In this document: piece after piece, positions 46,197 through 55,706 of the stretch | Layout of the letters: every line of letters begins with the position of its first letter | Numbering within the stretch: position 1 is the first letter of the stretch | DNA from: DSXH01 sp020724325 | GTDB lineage: Bacteria > Bacteroidota > Ignavibacteria > Ignavibacteriales > Melioribacteraceae | Length of the DNA stretch: 64,000 nt | Reading direction: 5' to 3' | Assembly: GCA_040756515.1 (NCBI GenBank) | Contig: JBFLYW010000006.1 | Coordinates: 62,001 to 126,000 of the forward strand | Notes under the pieces: model-generated | The model's input: only the letters and a program-made list of their open reading frames with translations | Database searches by the model: none | What the model was told of the DNA's origin: nothing | Made by a program: the position numbers and the translations under genes

Positions 46197-46604
46197 TTAT
46201 TTGAGCGCTTTTATTGATTTAGTCAATAGTTCTTTAAGAATTTTTGTGTCGATATTGTCAAGACTTTTTATGTAGATACATGATTTACTTGTTTTATGTT
46301 TGCCTAACTTTTTAAGTAGATCTTTTTGTTTGGATAGATCGCACATTGATAGATAGATAGTTAAATTCTGTTTTCTGGGCGAGAAACCGCAGTAAAACCA
46401 ATTGCCTTCTCTTCCACTTTTTGATTTATAATGATAATTACCAAATCCAACTATACTATTCCCCCACATTTTAGGTTCTGCTCTGGTTATCTTTTTCATT
46501 ATTTCTATCAAAGAGAAACAATCATTTTGCAATTGCTCATCCTTAAAACTTATTAAAAATTTATTTACGCTTGCTTCTGTTTCTTTTGTTTTTAGTTCTG
46601 CCAT
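46197..46604 (-). CDS. DUF1801-family protein
   Basis: 135 residues from ATG 46604, preceded by AAAGGA. The family core is clear: ITRAEPKMWGNSIVGFGNYH, KSGREGNWFYCGFSPRKQNL and SCIYIKSLDNID. DUF1801 proteins are small alpha/beta proteins related to frataxin-like YdhG folds; the role is not established. An upstream TTG would add three residues. Together with the DUF1697 gene upstream it makes a pair of small conserved proteins often found in environmental isolates. Confidence 0.85.
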   Translation of the reverse strand: MAELKTKETEASVNKFLISFKDEQLQNDCFSLIEIMKKITRAEPKMWGNSIVGFGNYHYKSKSGREGNWFYCGFSPRKQNLTIYLSMCDLSKQKDLLKKLGKHKTSKSCIYIKSLDNIDTKILKELLTKSIKALK

Positions 46605-46617
46605 TTTAGTCAATCCT

Positions 46618-47163
46618 TTATTTTATTATTAGTTCTGACATTTTTAAAACGGTGTTCCAGTTTCTTGTTGTAGCTTTAATACAAAAGTAGTTTTCAATAA
46701 AATTATTAGGGAAGCCAAACCTGCCGTTAACCTCTCTTGTAACTGCATAAATCTCTCTTTCGGAGATTTGAATAATTTCTACATCTTTATTCTCTGATTT
46801 AAGCGGAAGTAATGGTTTCTTTTTCAAACTATCTTTAAGAAATGTAGTATAAAATTTTGTTGTCGATGTGTGTTTGATTTTGCCGAACGGATTTAATTTT
46901 ATGATCGAATCGATTTCCCATGTAGTTCTAACTATCAGGTTTACTTCTTTAGTTAATTCTTTATGAACCGCACTTTCAATCTTTTCAATAATCTCTTCGT
47001 CTGATCCAATAGATGAATCGAATAGTACATTGCCGGATTGAATGTAAGTCCTAACATTTTTCATTCCTACTGATTCAAAAATATCTTTAAGGCAGTACAT
47101 CTTGATAAGGTTTTTTCCGCCCACATTAATACTTCGTAAGAATCCTAAATATTGTTTTATCAC
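46618..47163 (-). CDS. DUF1697-family protein
   Basis: 181 residues. The family start is MIKQYLGFLRSINVGGKNLI, then LKDIFESVGMKNVRTYIQSG and NVLFDSS. DUF1697 proteins have a ferredoxin-like fold and no settled function. The ATG is immediately after the stop of the MBL gene upstream, with no gap, and the DUF1801 gene follows 13 bp later, so the three are probably one transcript. Confidence 0.9.
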   Translation of the reverse strand: MIKQYLGFLRSINVGGKNLIKMYCLKDIFESVGMKNVRTYIQSGNVLFDSSIGSDEEIIEKIESAVHKELTKEVNLIVRTTWEIDSIIKLNPFGKIKHTSTTKFYTTFLKDSLKKKPLLPLKSENKDVEIIQISEREIYAVTREVNGRFGFPNNFIENYFCIKATTRNWNTVLKMSELIIK

Positions 47164-47895
47164 TTAATTCATCTTTCTGATTCTTACTTCGCAACTCTCC
47201 ATTGTCTGCAAAAGTGAAACAAGTTCATTCACATTTGAATTACCGAAATGATATGGATAAAGAATTTTTGGATTAAACATATGAACCGCATCAGCTACCA
47301 TTTGCGGAGTCATTGTGTAAGGAAGGTTCATAGGTAAAAAAGCTACGTCAATGTTAACCAGATTTTTCATTTCGGGAACGTTTTCGGTATCACCGGCAAT
47401 GTAAATCTTTTTATCAGAAATTGTTAAGACGTAACCGTTTCCTTCTCCTTTAGGATGAAACGGTAAACCGTTCTGGCGTTTATTTACGATATTGTAGGCA
47501 GGTACCGCCTCTATTTTTATACCCCGGAATTCTGCCTCCTCTCCGTTTTCAATTACCAAACCGAATGACGCTTTTGCATGACTTGCCGGGTTGCAATAGA
47601 GTACTGTATTTCTTTTTCTTATTGTTTCGATAGCAAGTGAATCGAGATGGTCTCCATGTTGATGCGTAATTAAAATTAAATCTGCCTTGGGCAGTTGTGA
47701 ATAATCGGCATAGCGTCCAACCGGGTCGATGTGAATAACAAGATTATTGAACTCAAACATTAGCGTGCCATGTCCAATAAATGTAATCTTCAAATCGCCC
47801 GATTTAGTTTTGATAATATCCTGTTCAAAACTATTTTGAGCGTTTACAGGAATAATAGAAACGAATAACAGTAGGGAAGTAATAAGCTTTTTCAT
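47164..47895 (-). CDS. Exported metallo-beta-lactamase-fold hydrolase (UPF0173/UlaG-like)
   Basis: 243 residues. A signal peptide (MKKLITSLLLFVSIIPVNAQ) is unusual for this otherwise cytoplasmic group. MBL motifs: GHGTLMFEF, ITHQHGDHLDSLA (HxHxDH-type zinc site), YIAGDTENVPE and PYHFGNS. UPF0173/UlaG relatives hydrolyse lactones or phosphodiesters. It directly precedes the DUF1697 gene, and the Tat-exported DUF362 gene lies 21 bp upstream, so two exported proteins share the operon start. Confidence 0.85.
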   Translation of the reverse strand: MKKLITSLLLFVSIIPVNAQNSFEQDIIKTKSGDLKITFIGHGTLMFEFNNLVIHIDPVGRYADYSQLPKADLILITHQHGDHLDSLAIETIRKRNTVLYCNPASHAKASFGLVIENGEEAEFRGIKIEAVPAYNIVNKRQNGLPFHPKGEGNGYVLTISDKKIYIAGDTENVPEMKNLVNIDVAFLPMNLPYTMTPQMVADAVHMFNPKILYPYHFGNSNVNELVSLLQTMESCEVRIRKMN

Positions 47896-47916
47896 TTCTT
47901 CACCTTTCTATTAAGT

Positions 47917-48981
47917 TTATGCAATAATTTCTATCAAATCGATTTCGTTTATGTTATTTGTGCCGAGCCCAATTTCATTAGCAAGCCGCAGATGTTTTGC
48001 AACGTTATCCGAAATTGGTAATAATCCTTCCATCTTTCGTTTTTCATTTAGTATGTTAAGCATAATAGTATCAATTGCAACCGGATCAGTACCTATTAAA
48101 ATTCCTCCGTAGTTCCATATAAATTTTCTATCCCAGCGCGGTCCTCCGTTGAAAACACATGATATTGCATTGGCAATAATTATTTTCTGTTTCTGACGGA
48201 TAATATGTATTGCGTTTATTTCCGGAATCCCCGGCGAAGTACAATTGTTGCTGTGAAATTCGCGCGCATTATTTATTGAACCGTAATGGTTTTTTAATGC
48301 GCCAGTAATTCCTGCTATACCGTGGTCTTTAATTAATGGAATATTGATTATAGATGAGCACATTTCGGTTAGAATTTTTGCCAGCCGGGTTTTCTTTTCA
48401 CCAACAGGGAATTCTTCGTCGGTAAACCCTATTCCGCCTTCTCCGCGCCTCGATTCAATAGAACCCAGTATTCTTGTCTTGCCGGTTTCTTTCTGAATTT
48501 TGTAACCGGCACTTATAAGCTCCTCCTCGCTTCTATCCCAGATGATAAACCGATCTTCCATTATACCGGCTTTGCTGCAGCTTTCAACTATTGCTTTTGT
48601 GAATGCATCAAAGTGATTTATTAAAGGTGAATTGGTTATCGAATTCAAACCGAGTGCGTTTACTTTTAAGCCGATTGTTTTGTCTTTCGAAAAATTATTT
48701 TTCCAGAAGTTAGTTGCAGATTTTTCCCCGCTATACTTCATTATAGCTTTATCAAGCATTTCATTTAGAATGGAAGAATTTACTATTCCTTCATTATTAA
48801 TTACATCAGGATTTTTTATAAGTACAATTCTACTTTTTATTCTGCTCGACTCCTGAACTATAAGGTCTTTTATCTTAGCCGGGAATGCTCCAAGGAATGA
48901 TAAACAGGCAGCACTTAATGAGGTTGCTTTAATAAAATTCCGGCGTGTGATTGCTAACTTATTGTTAGAGTTATTCTTCAT
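47917..48981 (-). CDS. Tat-exported DUF362 protein
   Basis: 354 residues from ATG 48981 (MKNNSNNKLAITRRNFIKAT); a TTG four codons earlier is the alternative. The twin-arginine motif TRRNFIKATSLSAACLSFLG marks Tat export. The body is DUF362: KTIGLKVNALG, SIINIPLIKDHGIAGITGAL and KNHYGSINNAREFH. DUF362 proteins often also carry a ferredoxin domain; none is seen here. The Tat signal implies folding or cofactor loading before export. The cofactor and reaction are unknown. Confidence 0.85.
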   Translation of the reverse strand: MKNNSNNKLAITRRNFIKATSLSAACLSFLGAFPAKIKDLIVQESSRIKSRIVLIKNPDVINNEGIVNSSILNEMLDKAIMKYSGEKSATNFWKNNFSKDKTIGLKVNALGLNSITNSPLINHFDAFTKAIVESCSKAGIMEDRFIIWDRSEEELISAGYKIQKETGKTRILGSIESRRGEGGIGFTDEEFPVGEKKTRLAKILTEMCSSIINIPLIKDHGIAGITGALKNHYGSINNAREFHSNNCTSPGIPEINAIHIIRQKQKIIIANAISCVFNGGPRWDRKFIWNYGGILIGTDPVAIDTIMLNILNEKRKMEGLLPISDNVAKHLRLANEIGLGTNNINEIDLIEIIA

Positions 48982-49455
48982 AAATGATTCCAAATAATTT
49001 ATTGATTACAGTTTATTCTTTTTAGTTCTTGTATTCGAGAAAAGAAAGAATAAGTAGAATATTTTTTGTTAGGGTTATATAGTTTTTCGGCTTTGTTAAG
49101 ATCTTCGCATCCTCTATTTTTATTAAATCTTTAGCTCTATTAAAATGTTCTTCCGGCGTGAATTGACAAGAAATAAGGATAAAAAAAGTTATAGCTGCAA
49201 AAGTTTTTCATTATTCTCTTTTCAACTTCTGTTGTCAATATAAATTAATTTACGGAAAAAAAATAGTTAATCAGTAATTAGCTTAGTAATTTTTCTTCTC
49301 AATCTATCGATGAGTTACAAAAATTAACAGCACACAGATTTAACAGATTAAACTGATTAAAGCAGATTTGTTTTTTCTAATCGGAATTATGTTGCAGTTT
49401 ATTTTAAGTGTTGATTAAGTAGATAGCGCTCATCTTACTTAAATGTATTTCTAAA
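48982..49455. other. Non-coding gap with one partial copy of the palindromic repeat
   Basis: About 470 bp without a plausible gene. AT-rich. At 49331-49370 it holds CACACAGATTTAACAGATTA and following bases, matching the left half of the 101-bp repeat unit at 54.3 kb. Both flanking genes read on the minus strand; no clear promoter or terminator stands out. Confidence 0.5.
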
Positions 49456-49824
49456 CTATTTCTCTTTTATTAGTGATTTTACTGCATTTAGTAAATTTAT
49501 ATTCAATATTGGTTTGGTTAGAAATAAATCAGCTCCGGATTCCAACGCATTAGTTCTATCTTTTGCAAATGCGTGAGCAGTAAGACAAATTATAGGCGTA
49601 TTTTTTTTATCAGGATTATTTTTGATTTCATGAATAAGTTCTAGTCCGTTTTTGGATCCTTTTAGGGAAACATCCGCAATTATTATATCATACTTTTCAT
49701 TGATGTAATTCCTGTAATATTCTTCTCCCGCTTCGCAAAAATCTATCTTAAACTCGTTCTTAAATAGCCTTAGAAATATCTTTTGGGTTAAATAATCATC
49801 TTCTACAATTAACATTCTTTTCAT
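49456..49824 (-). CDS. Single-domain response regulator
   Basis: 122 residues, a receiver domain only. Acidic pocket E8-D9-D10 (LIVEDDYLT), phosphoacceptor D51 (IIIADVSLKG), switch T82 (ICLTAHAF) and K104 (FLTKPI). No DNA-binding or enzymatic output, so it works through protein contact, like CheY or the loose receivers of hybrid kinases. It follows the histidine kinase gene by 26 bp on the same strand, so they form a cognate pair. Confidence 0.93.
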   Translation of the reverse strand: MKRMLIVEDDYLTQKIFLRLFKNEFKIDFCEAGEEYYRNYINEKYDIIIADVSLKGSKNGLELIHEIKNNPDKKNTPIICLTAHAFAKDRTNALESGADLFLTKPILNINLLNAVKSLIKEK

Positions 49825-49850
49825 TTACGCTCCCAGATAATTTCAGACTA

Positions 49851-52800
49851 TCAAATGTTTTGAAAAACTATTGTGAAAATTGTTCCGGTCCCCTTTTGGC
49901 TCTTTACTTCAATTTTTGCATTAATTAATTCACAATATTTTTTTACCAATGCCAAACCTAATCCAATACCCTCATACTCTCTTGAATAGCCGGTGTATTC
50001 CTGTTTGAATGGTTCGAATAAATGATCTAAAAACTCCTTGCTCATTCCAATACCAGTATCTTTTATCTCTACAACAATCTCGTTTTTTTCGTCTCTGCTT
50101 ACCTTTACTTCAACTATTCCTTCCTTGGTATATTTTATTGCATTGTCTATTAGGTTAGCAAAGATTTGCGTCAAACAATACTCATCGGAAATTAATTTTA
50201 CATTTTCTGGTAAAAAATTATAAATAAATTTCAGATTTTTTTTCAGAGCTAATAGTTTATGCTCATTAACTACTTTGGTAAGGATATCTTTATCTAGATC
50301 AATAACCGAAAAATTTGGTTTATATATTCCTAATTGCATTTCAGATACGTTTAATACTAAGTCGATTGTTCTTATTATTCTTTTTGCAGAAATGTCTATG
50401 TGATCGAATAATTCCAAATCTTCTGCTTCAAGTTTACTATTTAAATTCTCTTTAATGAAAGTGAGACTGCTAGTAACAATATGAATTGGAGTTCTTATTT
50501 CATGCGACATCTGAGCTAAAAATTCGGATTTCAACTTATTGGATTTTTCAGCTTCTTCTTTTGCTTTCACAAGTTCTTCAAACATCTTTTTCTTTTCAGT
50601 TATATTTTCTTTTATGGCAACAAAATGGGTAATAGTTCCTTGATAATTAATTATAGGTGAGATAACCGCATTTTCCCAGTATAATTCTCCGTTTATTTTC
50701 TTGTTTAGGATTTCACAGATAAAATTTTTCCGTGCCAATAATGTATCCCACATTTCCTTATAAAATTCTTTTGTATGAAAACCCGATTGTAGTATTCTAG
50801 GATTTTTTCCCTTAACTTCCTCAAAACTATATCCGGAAACTTCGCTAAACTTAGGGTTAGCATATTCAATATTACCGTTTACATCTGTAATTAAAACACT
50901 AACCGGAGTTTGTTCAACAGCCCGGTTTAATAATTGCAATTGAACCTCAGCAAGTTTCTTATCCGTTATGTCATGTATTATTGATTGTAAATAATCTTTG
51001 CCGTCAATTACTATTTTACCGCAATACACTTCAACATCACTTATAATTCCGCCGGCTCTTCTGTGTTTCATTTCGAAATGTATCTTTTTCAAAGTTCTTG
51101 CATCATCCATCTCATTGAACATAGCTTCCTTTGGCAGAATGTTTATCTGGTCAAAATTCATTTTCATCAGATCTTCCTTAGCCCATCCGTAATATTCTAC
51201 GGCAGCGGTATTGGCATCAATTATATTTCCGTTTTCCAAATCAATCAATAATTTTACAGCAGAATGATCTCCGAATGAAGCCCTGTACTTTTCTTCACTC
51301 TTTCTAAGTTCTTCCTCTGCTTTCATCCTTTGTGTTATGTCTCTTGCAATTCCTTCAATAGCAACTAATTCTTTATTCTCATTATAGACCGGAATGTTTT
51401 TCTGCTCTGTCCATATTATTGTTCCATCTTTCTTAATCCACCTCAAAATTGTTGTCTTGTAAAATGAATCTTTATCTTCAAAATATTTTTCCAACTTATT
51501 TCTATCTTCAGGGTGAACTATTTTACTCCTTAAACCAGGATCGTTATAATGGTCTTCTTGAGAATAACCGGTAAATTGCTCTACTATTGGATTCACATAT
51601 GTAAATCCTCGTTTAGGTGCGAAATCATATCTATAGATTAAGTCCTGTGCGTTTTCTGTTAGTCTTTTATACTTTTCTTCACTTTCTTTTCTTTTTATTT
51701 CATTTGCCATAGAGTCGATTGTAAAAGATACATCTGCAGTCATTTCCAGAAGTAATTTTATCTCGTCTTCCTGGAAATAGTTTTTCTCTTTTGAGAATAG
51801 TCCAAAAATTCCTATTACTTTATTTTCTTCTTCAATAACGAAAAAAACCGCCGAGTTAAGATTTTTTGCACTAACCAGCTTATGACACAGAGAAATATTT
51901 TTTTCGGTTAGATCGTTAATTATCAAGTAGTTGTTTGCAGAAGGGATTTTTCTGATTAGACATTCGCACAATTCTTTTTCATCTTCTTCATTAAAATTTT
52001 CTAAATCTTTATTGCATTCGTTCTTTTTGAGCGTAATGATTTTAAAATTATGCAAATCTTTATTTAATAAACCGATAAATGCTAATTCAAATTTCCCTTC
52101 TTCAATTGCGATATTGCAGATTTCACTAAATAACTCTTTCTTATTTTTTATTCTTACAATTGCCTGATTGGTTCTGCTAAGAAGGGCGAAAATTCTATTT
52201 AATCTTATTATTTCATACTGTTTTTCCCTCTTGTCGGATAAATCGCTAAAGATAAACATTGCTTCAATCAAATCGCCGCTATCATTCTTAATAGATGCTC
52301 CTCTATCTAATACGGGTAATTCCCTTCCCTTATTTGTTATCAGCAAAGTATTATTCGTAAATCTATGGACAATTCCTTCGTCAATCAGTTTTTTAACAGG
52401 ATTTATTAATTCCTCTCTTGAATCTTCATCAACTAATTTTAAAATAGAATTAATATCCTTATTAATTAACTCCTCTTCGCTGCATTCCATCAATTCTTGT
52501 GCAGCTTTATTTACCTGTTTTATTATCCCGTTTGTATCCGTTGTAATTACGGCATCACCAATACTAAACAAAGCTGTTTTGTATTCCTCTTGCGACTTCC
52601 AAAATGCTCTATACAAATTTCTTTGTCTGAAGTGATATAGCCAGAACAACCCTGTACTTGTTAGTAGAATTAAAATGATAGAGGATAAAATTATAGCCCC
52701 AGTTTCTAAATACAAAGAAGAGAATATCTCATTCTTATCAATCTTTGCAACCATATACCAGTTAGTGCCTTCTAAATGTGTAATGTAGGAAAGTACATGA

Positions 52801-53594
52801 ACGCCTCTGTAATCAATACCTTCAAATATTCCCTTATAACCATCTACAGCTTTTACTGAAGGAAGATTTTTTTCATTTTTTGATATTTTTAATTTTAGAG
52901 CCGTATTTTTTTTATGCCGAAGTTCATTTAAGTATACAATGCTGTCTTTCTCTTCGCGTATTAAAAGAGTCTCTGCAGTTTTACTGGAAGTTGGCCATGT
53001 TTGTATTAAAGGGAAAAGATATTGTTCGGGGTCTATAAGGAATGCTATTCCGCCAATTAATGAATTTTCTGTCCCAATTATTGGAGCAATCATTTCTAGT
53101 TCAATTTTTCCGGTTTTTTCGTTTATTGAAAAATCATGGAAGATCGTTTTTCTTTCTGCAAATGCTCGTTCAATATTTTTTTTAGAAGATTTTTCGATTT
53201 GAGTGAAACTGCTGTCAAGTGTATGTAGAATCTTTAAATCATCTGTGACTAGATAAATATTGCTATACTCATGGTTTTTTTGAATAATCGATAATTTTTC
53301 CTCGAATAATTTCCGGTTATTTATTACATCATTTCTATTTTGAAATAGTTTTATGATAGTTGTACTCTTAGAGAAAAATTCGGCTTCTGATAATCTTTCT
53401 TTTTTCCATTTTAATATCTGATCAGTTTTTAACTTTGCAATTGTTCTTAGTGATTCATAACTCTCAAATTTTGCTGAAGCTTCTTCTGTTTTATATAAAA
53501 AGTATCCTCCAATTGATGTTATTATAATTATTAACCCAATAAGTATTAATACGTATCCCTTTTTTAATTCGAATGAGCTTTTTGTATTACTCAT
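49851..53594 (-). CDS. Multi-PAS/GAF sensor histidine kinase
   Basis: 1247 residues. TM (about 13-30), a periplasmic sensor domain to about 295 (Cache-like, with IIGTENSLIGGIAFLIDPEQ), TM (about 296-318), then PAS (about 335-450), GAF (about 465-630), three further PAS regions (about 640-1010; GRELPV, GYSQEDHY and GYSFEEVKGKNPRILQSGFH), HisKA with H1031 (QMSHEIRTPIHIV), and HATPase with N box DNAIKYTKEG, DTGIGMS and YEGIGLGLALVKK. It would sense an external signal plus intracellular cues and phosphorylate the single-domain regulator downstream. It has no receiver of its own. Confidence 0.93.
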   Translation of the reverse strand: MSNTKSSFELKKGYVLILIGLIIIITSIGGYFLYKTEEASAKFESYESLRTIAKLKTDQILKWKKERLSEAEFFSKSTTIIKLFQNRNDVINNRKLFEEKLSIIQKNHEYSNIYLVTDDLKILHTLDSSFTQIEKSSKKNIERAFAERKTIFHDFSINEKTGKIELEMIAPIIGTENSLIGGIAFLIDPEQYLFPLIQTWPTSSKTAETLLIREEKDSIVYLNELRHKKNTALKLKISKNEKNLPSVKAVDGYKGIFEGIDYRGVHVLSYITHLEGTNWYMVAKIDKNEIFSSLYLETGAIILSSIILILLTSTGLFWLYHFRQRNLYRAFWKSQEEYKTALFSIGDAVITTDTNGIIKQVNKAAQELMECSEEELINKDINSILKLVDEDSREELINPVKKLIDEGIVHRFTNNTLLITNKGRELPVLDRGASIKNDSGDLIEAMFIFSDLSDKREKQYEIIRLNRIFALLSRTNQAIVRIKNKKELFSEICNIAIEEGKFELAFIGLLNKDLHNFKIITLKKNECNKDLENFNEEDEKELCECLIRKIPSANNYLIINDLTEKNISLCHKLVSAKNLNSAVFFVIEEENKVIGIFGLFSKEKNYFQEDEIKLLLEMTADVSFTIDSMANEIKRKESEEKYKRLTENAQDLIYRYDFAPKRGFTYVNPIVEQFTGYSQEDHYNDPGLRSKIVHPEDRNKLEKYFEDKDSFYKTTILRWIKKDGTIIWTEQKNIPVYNENKELVAIEGIARDITQRMKAEEELRKSEEKYRASFGDHSAVKLLIDLENGNIIDANTAAVEYYGWAKEDLMKMNFDQINILPKEAMFNEMDDARTLKKIHFEMKHRRAGGIISDVEVYCGKIVIDGKDYLQSIIHDITDKKLAEVQLQLLNRAVEQTPVSVLITDVNGNIEYANPKFSEVSGYSFEEVKGKNPRILQSGFHTKEFYKEMWDTLLARKNFICEILNKKINGELYWENAVISPIINYQGTITHFVAIKENITEKKKMFEELVKAKEEAEKSNKLKSEFLAQMSHEIRTPIHIVTSSLTFIKENLNSKLEAEDLELFDHIDISAKRIIRTIDLVLNVSEMQLGIYKPNFSVIDLDKDILTKVVNEHKLLALKKNLKFIYNFLPENVKLISDEYCLTQIFANLIDNAIKYTKEGIVEVKVSRDEKNEIVVEIKDTGIGMSKEFLDHLFEPFKQEYTGYSREYEGIGLGLALVKKYCELINAKIEVKSQKGTGTIFTIVFQNI

Positions 53595-54030
53595 AACAAT
53601 ACCTTTACTAAAGTTTTATGAAAGATTGGAGATATAATACAAACAGCAAGTACTATTTTTTGGCAGCTAACCCTCCTATATAATTTCTTGTATTGATATG
53701 TTCTTATTCTTTTGATATTACAGTAGAAACAGGGCAATTATTATAGGATCAAGGCTTTACAGCTACGCAGCAAAATAAATATCTTCAAAATAAAAGTAAA
53801 GTCATTACGTTATTTATTTCTAATTTTATCAAAAAGAAAAATCTGAAAATTGAATAATAGCTTGGAACCGGTATAAATATTTGTTACTTCTCTGTCCGTG
53901 CTGATGATTCTATTGCTCATATAAAAACCTTTAGTTTATTTAAAAAAATAAGGCAGAGACTAATAAAGATGTAAAAATGGGTTTTGATACTTATGATGAC
54001 CACAGAAAATTATGTTGAACTATTCTCTTG
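53595..54030. other. Upstream gap of the kinase gene, nothing recognised
   Basis: About 435 bp, AT-rich, without a plausible coding region or clear hairpin. It must hold the promoter of the kinase-regulator pair on the minus strand, but I cannot place it. Confidence 0.4.
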
Positions 54031-54190
54031 CAACTTCTGAAAAATATCGCTTGTCATTTCTCATCCCGCCTTGCGGGATTCGAAATAACACTTCTCTTTG
54101 GCTTCGTTCCTTCGAAATGTCATTTCGATCCCATCGTTGAAGGATCGGGAGAGTAGAAGCTAAATCTTGAAGGTTAAGGATCCCATTTCA
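54031..54190. repeat. Dispersed repeat copy 2
   Basis: Shares order and phrases with 34992-35200 (CTTCGTTCCTTCGAA, TGTCATTTCGATCCC, GATCGGGAGAG, CTTGAAGGT). It adds a perfect hairpin ATCCCGC-CTT-GCGGGAT at 54063-54079. Confidence 0.72.
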
Positions 54191-54256
54191 TATACTGATG
54201 ACCTTAAGGTTATCGAGGTTAACAGTTCGGTCTGTGTGCTATTATGAGAGTAAATG

Positions 54257-54700
54257 GCACACAGATTTAACAGATGATAACAGATTGGAGCTGATTTTTT
54301 TAATCTGCTTTTATCTGTTTAATCTGTTTGATCTGTGTGCAATCAGGAAAGTAGATGGCGCACAGATTTAACAGATGAAAACAGATTGGAACTGATTTTT
54401 TTTAATCTGTTTCTATCAGTTTAATCTGTTTGATCTGTGTGCAATCAGGAAAGTAGATGGCATACAGATTTAACAGATGAAAACAGATTGGAACTGATTT
54501 ATTTAATCTGCTTCTATCAGTTTAATCTGTTTGATCTGTGTGCAAACAGGAAAGTAGATGGCGCACAGATTTAACAGATGAAAACAGATTGGAACTGATT
54601 TATTTAATCTGCTTCTATCAGTTTAATCTGTTTGATCTGTGTGCAATCAGGAAAGTAGATGGCGCACAGATTTAACAGATGAAAACAGATTGGAACGGAT
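54257..54700. repeat. 101-bp palindromic tandem repeat, 4.4 copies
   Basis: Units begin at 54257, 54357, 54459, 54560 and 54661 (partial), with periods of about 100-102 bp. Each full unit opens near GCACACAGATTTAACAGAT and closes with ATCTGTTTGATCTGTGTGC, which is its near reverse complement (17 of 19 positions), so each unit can fold into a long hairpin; units are joined by a conserved linker like AATCAGGAAAGTAGATG. No cas genes, transposase or coding frame. Confidence 0.9.
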
Positions 54701-54721
54701 TGTAACCTATGAAAATATCGG

Positions 54722-54785
54722 GTTCGAAATGACATTTTTCTTCCGCTCCTTCGAAATGTCACTTCTGAATATTTCAGAAATCTAA
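54722..54785. repeat. Dispersed repeat copy 3 (short)
   Basis: Contains CTCCTTCGAAATGTCACTTC and TTTCAGAAATCTAA, matching the distal end of copy 1 (35160-35200). Directly downstream of the tandem repeat. The 210 bp after it, to the SDR stop, show nothing recognisable. Confidence 0.65.
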
Positions 54786-54995
54786 TTCTTTTTAATGATG
54801 AAGATATTCTTGTATAATCCACAATAGCAGCATTCTAAAAAAATCAATTATGATACTCTGACAAAAGAAAAAGACCCGGATTAATTGCTGACCGATATAA
54901 AGCAGAAGTTCAGAAAAAATTTAGCCGCCGATTCTAAAGCCCGTTAGATTAGATTGAAAAATACCTCTTGAGTAAAATCAGCTAATAATTGCTCT

Positions 54996-55706
54996 TTAAA
55001 GATCCCCCTGAATAGGTCTTAATAATATTTCCTCTGTAACAACATCAGATTTTTGCGAATAGATTTGGTAAACTATTTTGGAAATTTCATTGGGTGCCAT
55101 CATTCTGTGAGAATATTTTTCGAGAATATTATTTGGCCAGATTGATGTTTTTGTGGCGCCAGGATAAACATTGAGAACTCTAATATTCTTATCCCGTACT
55201 TCCTCTCTAAGCACATTTGAGTAAGCCATTAAACCGTTTTTTGAAGCGGAGTAGGCACTGCTGTTAGTAAACAGTTTTTGAGTAACTACAGAGAGAATAT
55301 TAATTATTGTTCCGCTGTTTTTGTCAATCATTGATGGAAGAACGGTCTTAATACAATATATTGCACCTAACAAATTAACATCAATAATATTTTTAATCTC
55401 TTCAACAGTACTTTCTTGTGCAGTCTTAAAGGAACTCAAACCGGCATTGTTTATTAGGCATGTTACATAAAAAGACTGTGATACTTCTGCGTAAAATGAT
55501 TGGATCGATTTATAATCTTTTATATCAAGTTCGTACGGAATTAAATTTCTTGACTTACCACCAAGCTCTGTTTTGAAATTTTGATTCAGAGACTTGTTGC
55601 GGGATGTAGCAATAACTATTTCGCCGTTTTTGACAAACTCAATTGCCATTGCACGTCCAATCCCGGAACTTGTACCGGTTATCCAGACAGCTTTTTTTAG
55701 TTCCAT
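54996..55706 (-). CDS. Short-chain dehydrogenase, sepiapterin-reductase-like
   Basis: 236 residues, classical SDR: TGTSSGIG (residues 10-17) for NADP(H), NNAG, and catalytic S...YSASKNG. The C-terminus, VVTEEILLRPIQGDL, resembles Chlorobium sepiapterin reductase (VVEEIILRPTSGD, from memory), and the gene follows folE and the PTPS gene with a 1-base stop/start overlap (TGATG). The proposed job is the last reduction in tetrahydrobiopterin synthesis; a generic oxidoreductase is the alternative. The call is SDR with high confidence, sepiapterin reductase at moderate confidence. Confidence 0.85.
   Translation of the reverse strand: MELKKAVWITGTSSGIGRAMAIEFVKNGEIVIATSRNKSLNQNFKTELGGKSRNLIPYELDIKDYKSIQSFYAEVSQSFYVTCLINNAGLSSFKTAQESTVEEIKNIIDVNLLGAIYCIKTVLPSMIDKNSGTIINILSVVTQKLFTNSSAYSASKNGLMAYSNVLREEVRDKNIRVLNVYPGATKTSIWPNNILEKYSHRMMAPNEISKIVYQIYSQKSDVVTEEILLRPIQGDL

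Noticed and set aside
54257..54700. CRISPR array
   Set aside because: Units are about 101 bp, near-identical throughout including the linkers, and each is a large palindrome. There are no unique spacers and no cas genes.
54604..54822. Short reverse frame near the end of the palindromic array
   Set aside because: It crosses the repeat boundary, has no start site or domain, and is the translation of repeat DNA.
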